27,500 nt of DNA from Mesostigma viride. Its lineage: Eukaryota > Streptophyta > Mesostigmatophyceae > Mesostigmatales > Mesostigmataceae. Position numbers and translations under genes: made by a program. The stretch is from positions 5,511,004 through 5,538,503 of the forward strand of contig RPFO01000022.1 in assembly GCA_009746045.1 (NCBI GenBank), in the 5' to 3' direction. This document shows positions 1-8,100 of this stretch, one piece after another. The notes beneath the pieces are model-generated. The model did no database searches and was not told the DNA's origin. It saw nothing but the letters and a program-made list of their open reading frames with translations. Every line of letters starts with the position of its first letter. Within the stretch, counting starts at the first letter, position 1.

Positions 1-180
1 ATGTGGTTTGTCGGATACATCTGTGCGGTTTTTCGGCTACATCTGTGCGGATTTCGGCTACATCTGTGCGGATTTCGGCTACATCTGTGCGGTTCTCGGG
101 TGTACCTGTCCGTCCGTCCGTCAGATTCACCCATCTGACGGTCGTAAAACGTTGGGAGAGTAAATGGGTGGGATAGATGT

Positions 181-214
<34 letters not shown>

Positions 215-762
215 GTCCCACGCCGCACATGGGCAGCAGAGAATCTATAGTGGCCGAGCGCCCAAACGTTGTTGTTGTTGTTGTTGTTTCCCGCGCCGCC
301 CAAGGGCAGCAGAGATCTATAGTGGCCCAAACGTACAGTATGCGGTACGGCAGTGCCAGCAACGCTAGTTGAAAATCTTACCATCGCGCGGGAAATGACG
401 GCATTAGGCCCCGACGGAAATGCTGTCACATGCGTGCAAAGAAAAATGACACGGTGTCTGTTCTGTAGCGATGACGCACTTCGCTGTGTGGGCAGTGGGC
501 AAGGTGTACGTAATTTATTGAGGGGAGGAATAGTCCCAAATACCCCCATAACAGCTGTATACAAGGAGTAGCGAGGAATGCTGTTGGGTTAGAACAGGTA
601 GAATTTATGTTTGGGTTTTTTGTTGTAAAGTAGGGACTTGGCATTATTTTCTTGCTTTCTCAGCCTCCAGTCGCCATTTCGCCACGGTGGGGTGCGTAAG
701 GTAGGACTACCCGGTGCTGTTGTCGACACTAGTTTGGCGTCTGTCCCTGGTTTGCCAAAATT
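1..762. other. Upstream flank of SCO1 with short repeats
   Basis: No coding exon is supported here. A 21-bp repeat (core CGGCTACATCTGTGCGG) occurs about four and a half times at 5-97. Two (GTT)n blocks at 184-214 and 270-290 are each followed by a related 55-60 bp segment containing GGGCAGCAGAGA and CTATAGTGGCC, so this is a two-copy duplication. The SCO1 promoter and 5' UTR should lie in 330-762, but I see no recognisable core element. Confidence 0.6.
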
Positions 763-885
763 ATGGCACGCACGCTGCCATCGTTGGCATCGGCCGCTTG
801 GAGAGGGCTTGGCGCGGAGTCCTCGGTTTTCCGTATGCGTTCTGGGGAGCTCCGCCGAATTCCAATGATGGGTCCACCATTCCTG
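763..885 (+). CDS. SCO1: SCO1 exon 1: mitochondrial targeting presequence
   Basis: The exon encodes 41 residues starting [17 protein letters not shown]. They are rich in Arg, Ser and Ala, with the first acidic residue at position 18, as expected of a mitochondrial presequence. The exon ends in phase 0 at CTG before donor GTTAGT. The 128-bp intron 1 (886-1013) closes with TTCAG. The presequence identification is compositional, because such sequences are not conserved. Confidence 0.82.
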
Positions 886-2072
886 GTTAGTATGTTGACG
901 CTCTGACGTCTTTCTCGCAAGCACGATGTTGCGCACATGGATGTATCTACTTGCCCCATAATAATGTGACCTTTTGACCGCATTGGTCGGTGAAATAAAC
1001 CTGCCTCGTTCAGTGTCGCGGGCTGTCGGCCACGGCCACAACCGTGGGCGATACACCGGCTGCAACACAAGCGGCCACGGAACCGGCGCAAGCTGGGAAA
1101 GAAGAGACAGCGGGGAAAGGGTCGCAGGCACCCCCGCCGCGATGGAGGAAGTCGGTAAGGATGCAAATGCAGGAATAGGCATGACGCTTTACGCCCAGTC
1201 AAAATGGTAAACGCTAGCCATCCCTCGCGTTCGAATCCCTCGCGATCATGCGCTGATATACGCTCTCGGGCGTCCCCGCGTGCACGAGGCTTCGGGGGTC
1301 AACTCCTCCGTTTCGTGGGTCGATTTCCATCGCTCTCTCACAGCAGCTGCGCGTGTGTGCTGGATAGATGTGAGCCGGTGCATGTCTCTGGGTCTGACCG
1401 CCCGTGCACGTGCCCTCCAGGCCTATGCCATGTTTGATACTTGCACGGCATGGCTGTCATCCGGCGTTGCGAAGGTTGGGTGGGGTCGCTGGAATTGCCA
1501 TGTATGGGGTTGCCATGGCGACCTCACTGGAATGAACATGACTAAATGAACGAAAGCAAGTTTAAGCGTAGTGGGCCCATAATGGTGCCAACAAGGGTTG
1601 GTGCCTGTGTTCCATCAGGCTTCCTCTGGGAACTTGCCACGAGGTAAGGTCAGCTTACTACACTGTCCTGACAAGGGGAATGGTCCAAGTCTTTTGTCCA
1701 GTATACTAGCTCATCTGATACAATCGTCACATAATATACGGTAATACTAATACAATATACGGTATAGTGTAATACATAGGATATACGATAGTGTTGTTCT
1801 ATGTGGTGGCCACGTTGCTATAATGGTTACCATTCATGCCACACAGGAGCCCTAGGATGTCACAAGAACGAGATGAGAGCACAAACAAGAACTCGATTAG
1901 AACGAGATAACAAGAAAGAGAGGAGAGGACAAACAAGAACAAGATCAGAACAAGATGACAAGAAGAAGATTAGAGGGCTAGGCATCGCGAGGGCCACCCT
2001 TTGGTTGCTCTTGAGCGGCACAAGGCAAATGACCTTTTTGACGTTTGGTCCGAACCTGAGGAGATCGCGACC

Positions 2073-2141
<69 letters not shown>

Positions 2142-5100
2142 GCGCAAGCTGGGCCGTGTGGCAGCCCTATTTGCATCCACATTTCGGGTTGTAAGGCTCT
2201 GCATTTGTATGGTCAAGGGTATAGGGCTTTGGGTTCTGGTGTAGAGTCCAAGGCTTTGGGTTCTGGTGTAGAGGCCAGGGCTTTGGGGGTTCTGGTGTAC
2301 AGTCCAGGGCTTGGGGTTCTGGTGTAGAGTCCAAGGCTTTGGGTTCTGGTGTAGAGTCCAAGGCTTTGGGTTCTGGTGTAGAGTCCAGGGCTTTGGGTTC
2401 TGGTGTAGAGTCCAGGGCTTTGGGTTCTGGTGTAGAGTCCAAGGCTTTGGGTTCTGGTGTAGAGTTCAGGGCTTTGGGTTCTGGTGTAGAGTCCAGGGCT
2501 TTGGGTTCTGGCGTAGAGTCCAGGGCTTTGGGTTCTGGTGTAGAGTCCAGGGCTTTGGGTTCTGGTGTAGAGTCTCGGGTTCCAACACCACGCACTGTTT
2601 AGGGGCTAGGGGCTAGGGGCCAGGGGCTAGGGGCTAGGGGCTAGGGGCTAGGGGCCAGGGGCCAGGGGCCTGGGGCCAGGGGCCAGGGGCCAGGGGCCAG
2701 GGGCCAGGGGCCAGGGGCCTGGGGCCAGGGGCCAGGGGCCAGGGGCCAGGGGCCAGGGGCCAGGGGCCAGGGGCCAGGGGCCAGGGGCCAGGGGCCAGGG
2801 GCCAGGGGCCAGGGGCCAGGGGCCAGGGGCCAGGGGCCAGGGGCCAGGGGCCAGGGGCCAGGGGCCAGGGGCCAGGGGCCAGGGGCCAGGGGCCAGGGGC
2901 CAGGGGCCAGGGGCCAGGGGCCAGGGGCCAGGGGCCAGGGGCCAGGGGCCAGGGGCCAGGGGCGGGGGCCAGGGGCCAGGGGCGGGGGCCAGGGGCCAGG
3001 GGCCAGGGGCCAGGGGCCAGGGGCCAGGGGCCAGGGGCCAGGGGCCAGGGGCCAGGGGCCAGGGGCCAAGGGCCAGGGGCCAGGGGCCAGGGGCCAGGGG
3101 CCAGGGGCCAGGGGCCAGGGGCCAGGGGCCAGGGGCCAGGGGCCAGGGGCCAGGGGCCAGGGGCCAGGGGCCAGGGGCCAGGGGCCAGGGGCCAGGGGCC
3201 AGGGGCCAGGGGCCAAGGGCCAAGGGCCAAGGGCCAGCGCCAGGCGCCTGGCGGCAGGGGCCAGGGGCCAGGGGCCAGGGGCCAGGGGCCAGGGGCTAGG
3301 GGCTAGGGGCTAGGGGTTAGAATCTAAGGTTCGAATGCCACGCACATGCTCTGGCCTGGCGGATCGTGCCCCCTATGGACTCACCAAGAGCCTCTAGTTT
3401 TCAAGTGGCGAGGCCCAATATGTAGGTCATCCCTTGGGGGGGTTTCCTGAACAGAGGCATGGAATGGGGTGACAGATTGACTTGCTTTGGTCGCTTTGAA
3501 GTCCAGTATAAAGCCGTCGTATCTGTTTAGGGTAACGGTTTTAGGGTTACTGTTCCTATCGAGGTCAATGGTTCTTGGACGATGCCTTTGTCACCCAATG
3601 CTTCACTTTTGCTTGCTCAGAATGTGGTTTGCCACTGTCATGAGCCGCCACCTAAAGCCAGCGCCGTAAGCCACCAAGCTCTAGGGGGAGGTGTCCGGCA
3701 ATGGGGAGGACTCTCAGGGAGTTGCAGTGGGATGTTGTAAGCATCCAAAGCCAACTTCTATCTAGTTTTGGAAGAATGTCGTAAGCATCCATAGCCGCAT
3801 GCATCGCTCGTATCCTGCCGTGCCCTCCGCCCCTTGGATAGCGACCCCTGTGCTCCATGGACAACCGACAGCATATAATGTGTTTTACTTGACCATCACA
3901 CTCAATCCCTAAACCTCGGCACGGTAGGGCTCGTGTTGCCCTACCGCGCTTCTGTTATTCCCCCCCCCCCCCGTGCTCATGCTATTCTCCGTGCCTTCTC
4001 CTCCCCTCCCCTCCCCTCCCCTCCCCTCCCCTCCCCTCCCTCCCCTCCCTCCCCCTCCCCTCCCCTCCCCCCCCCCCTCCCTCCCCTCCCCTCCCCTCCC
4101 CTCCCTCCCCTCCCCTCCCCTCCCCTCCCCTCCCTCCCCTCCCCTCCCCTCCCCTCCCCTCCCCTCCCTCCCTCCCCTCCCCTCCCCTCCCTCCCTCCCC
4201 TCCTCCCCTCCCTCCCCTCCCCTCCCCTCCCCTCCCCTCCCCTCCCTCCCCTCCCTCCCCTCCCCTCCCCTCCCCTCCCCTCCCCTCCCCTCCCCTCCCC
4301 TCCCCTCCCTCCCCTCCCCTCCCCTCCCCCCCTCCCCCCTCCCTCCCCTCCCCTCCCCTCCCCTCCTCCCCTCCTCCCCTCCCCTCCCCTCCCCTCCCTC
4401 CCTCCCTCCCCTCCCCTCCCCTCCCTCCCCTCCCTCCCTCCCCTCCCTCCCCTCCCCTCCCTCCCCTCCCCTCCCCTCCCCTCCCCTCCCCTCCCTCCCC
4501 TCCCCTCCCCTCCCCTCCCCTCCCTCCCCTCCCCTCCCCTCCCCTCCCCCTCCCCTCCCCTCCCCTCCCCTCCCCTCCCCTCCCCTCCCCTCCCCTCCCC
4601 TCCCCTCCCCTCCCCTCCCTCAGCCCGTCAACTGGGCGAGTGCGGCACTGCTGCTCTGCACCGCGGCCGGCCTGGTTGCTTACTACGATTACCTCAAGGG
4701 GAAGAAGATGGCAGGTGCGATTGCTTGCTACGATTACCTCAAGGGGAAGAAGATGGCAGGTGCGGCTGCTTGCTACCATTACATTTAATTTAAGGGGAAG
4801 AAGATGGCAGGTGAGGGGGGTTGAGGGCACTCATTCTGGGAGAGTTGTGGGTGGGTGGGGAGGAAGTTCAGGTTGGGGGGGGGACGGGGGACTGAGGTGG
4901 GGGCTGGGGTTGGGTGTGTGTGGGAGGGTGACTGGGGTGAAGGGTGCAGAGAAGAGAGTTGGTTAAGGGGATAATATATTTAAGGAGATAAGATATTTCA
5001 GGAGATCCTTAGGGGGGGGGCTCATGCAATGTGTGAGTGGGCGTTTGGCGCGTTTGTTTCTCCATGGCTGTTGGCTGTTGATGGTCCATGAGCTCTCCTC

Positions 5101-8100
5101 GTTTTATCTGGTTGGGATCTCCTTGTTGTTATCCGTAATCCATTAGCGTTGTGGTTGGGCTTTATCTGAGTAAGACGGTTGGGGTCGTTGCCCCACAAGG
5201 CTAAAGGTTTGCCATGACATCCCCTCCTAGCTGGGACGCATGACCGCGGATGCCCCCTTTTCCCTCATGGGCGTTTCCCTCGGAACTTAGCGACGTGACT
5301 GCCCCATGAGAGGCTCAGATTGTTCGCCACCACCGGTAGAAACTCCGCTGCCCGCGCCTAGTTTGCCAGGTGTCGGGCTACAGCGATGCCACGAATCTTT
5401 ACCAGCGTTACAGCCTACGATGCCACAAGTCATTCGGTGCTGGCTCCGGCTGGGATTCTCTCCCTTTGGCCGCCGGCTGGTGTCCCCTCCCTTTGGCCGC
5501 CCGCTGGTGTCCCCTCCTTTTGGCCGCCGGCTGGTGTCCCCTCCCTTTGGCCGCCGGCTGGTGTCCCCTCCCTTTGGCCACCGGCTTCCCCGCAGCTTAA
5601 AGTGAAATGCAAGGCCTTACTTTGCGTGCCTAGCCTACCGTCATCGACGCGAGGGATGCCATGCTACATGGATAGATCGATGGTCATGCATCCCCTCGTC
5701 GCCCTCACGTCGGCATGTATCCCTTGCCCTCCTCCCTTTTCCAGGCATTTCAATGCTGTGTGGCCTCCCGTCCCCCCTATCTCCCCCTCCTGGCCCCCGT
5801 ATCTACTCCCGGACCGTGTTCTCCTTGCCAGTTAAGAACTGGCGCGTAAGCCCCGTGACGCATTCGTCACACGACTAGAAACACTGCTTGCCACCCTCCT
5901 CCAGGAATGGTGGGTTCTGTCCATTTGGCTGGGAGCATGGTTTTAAATAATCTGGTGGCTTCAAATAATCAATTTTCTTACAATGACTGGTTTCCTTGAA
6001 ATATTTAAAGTTTTAAATGGTGGGTTTCAAGCTAAGCTCATCCTGCCAAGTGCACGGTTTGCCGCCTCCGCTATTGCCTACCGGCCGTCGATGCATCCCC
6101 CCCTAATCAAGCCCCCCTGCCCAAACCTGCATGCCCACCTCTACCTGTTCACCCCTGCCTGTTTTCACCCCCCCCTTTCCAAACCCACCTGTCCCCCCCC
6201 TTCCCCCCCCCTGCAGTGAGTGCGGCCAAACTAGCGGAAAAGTCGGTGGGCACAGCCGCCATAGGGGGCCCATTCACGCTGACTGACCACAATGGCAAGG
6301 GTTTCACCGAGAAGGACCTGCTGGGCAAGTTCAGCGTGCTCTATTTTGGATTTACACACTGCCCGGACATTTGTCCTGACGAGCTGCTAAAGCTGGCCGA
6401 CGCGCTCGACATCATCGGTGCGTGGCGTGGTTGTTAACTAGTGCGCATCATCAGTTTGTGCGGTGGAAGCTTGGATGTTCTTATTCGCTCATTTAATTTG
6501 GGCTACTTATTTTCTTAATTTCTTGGGTGGCAGTGCGCATCGTCGGTGCGTGTGGTGGAAGTGACAGTCCTACGGCCTGGCAAGCTAACCCCTTTCCGCT
6601 AACAGTGAAATTTTCTGGCGTACGCATCATTGCTGTGTACGCCAGCAGTGTGAGTGCACATCATCGGTGCGTGTGCTGGCAGTTATAATGTGCATGCCGT
6701 GGAAGTAGTTGGTGTTTGCTGGCAGTGGGTGGTGTGCTGAGTGCCTTGTTTGTGGATGCGCTCGACAGCAGCAGTGGGTGCCAGTGTTTGCCATCATCGG
6801 TGTGTACTGCGCCGCTTCGCATGACAACCTCCAAGGGGGTGGTTGACAACGGCTTTGCAAGCCAACCCCCATGATGATGTCATCCTTACGGATGAACGCG
6901 TGTCGCTTCCCATGATGATGTCATCCTTACGCTCGAACGTGTGTCGGTACCAATGATGATGATGTCACGGTCGAACATGTGTCGCTGCCATGATGATGAT
7001 GGCGATCGGAAGCCAGCGATTGGTGGCACATCCCCCTCAAGAAACAAGTACGATGCCATCACATGCCACCACATGCCATCACATGCCATCACATGCCATC
7101 ACATGCCAACCCATGCCATCCCATGCCATCTCATGCCAGCACATGCCATCTCATGCCAGCACATGCCATCACATGCCATCTCATGCCAGCACATGCCATC
7201 TCAAGCCATCTCATGCCATCATATGCCATCTATGCCATCACATGCCATCACATGCCATCACATGCCATCACATGCCACCACATGCCATCACATGCCATCA
7301 CATGCCATCACATACCGCGACACGCCAGAACATGCCATGCAGCGGATACAACATTTTCATAATCCAACCCCACCGCATAACATGCCAACGCTGCCACGCT
7401 ACGACCGGAAATTGTGTGCGCCATGAGCAGAGTAAGCACCAAGTCCGATTCCTCGGCTCATGCGCATGGCTGGTCGCTGTTTGCGTGGAAACGGTCCGGA
7501 CACCCACTTGTGCGCGTGCTACTCCGTGTGTGGCCGTGCAGAGAAGCAGACGCACTACCAGGTGACCCCTGTCTTCATCTCGGTGGACCCTGAGCGGGAC
7601 TCGGTAGAGCACGTGCGCGAGTGGGTTAAAGGTGGGTGGGTGGGTGGGTGGGTGGGTGGGTGGGTGGGTGGGTGGTTGGTTGGGTGGGTGGGTGGGTGGG
7701 TGGGTGGGTGGGTGGGTGGGTGGGTGGGTGGGTGGGTGGGTGGGTGGGTGGGTGGGTGGGTGGGTGGGTGGGTGGGTGGGTGGGTGGGTGGGTGGGTGGT
7801 GGGTGGGTGGGTGGGTGGGTGGGTGGGTGGGTGGGTGGGTGGGTGGGTGGTGGGTGGGTGGGTGGGTGGGTGGTGGGTGGGTGGGTGGGTGGTGGGTGGG
7901 TGGGTGGGTGGGTGGGTGGGTGGTGGGTGGGTGGGTGGGTGGGCGGGCGGGCGGGTGGGCGGGCGGGGGGTGGGTGGTGGTGGTGGCGGGGGGGCGGGCG
8001 GGCGGGCGGGCGGGTGGGCAGGCGGGCGGGTGGGCGGGTGGGCGGGCGGGCGGGCAGGTGGGTGGGTGAAAGTTGGGCGGGCCAGTGGGTGAAAAGGTGG

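Noticed and set aside
589-1182. 197-residue minus-strand frame opposite SCO1 exons 1-2
   Set aside because: It is a shadow of the plus-strand SCO1 exons, with no recognisable motif.
1201-1250. tRNA-like GTTCGAATCCC at about 1228-1238
   Set aside because: The T-loop match has no pairing T stem, no acceptor stem partner and no anticodon arm in the 70 bp upstream.
2634-3230. Three overlapping APGPWPL-repeat frames on the minus strand
   Set aside because: All three frames give the same heptapeptide because the unit is seven bases. It is an intronic satellite of SCO1.
3933-4830. Long proline-rich (plus) and glycine/glutamate-rich (minus) frames
   Set aside because: They translate the CCCCT array. 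Only the SCO1 exon 3 part at 4624-4714 is real.
7050-7320. CRISPR-like array
   Set aside because: The CACATGCCAT units are contiguous with no spacers; a simple satellite in a eukaryotic intron.
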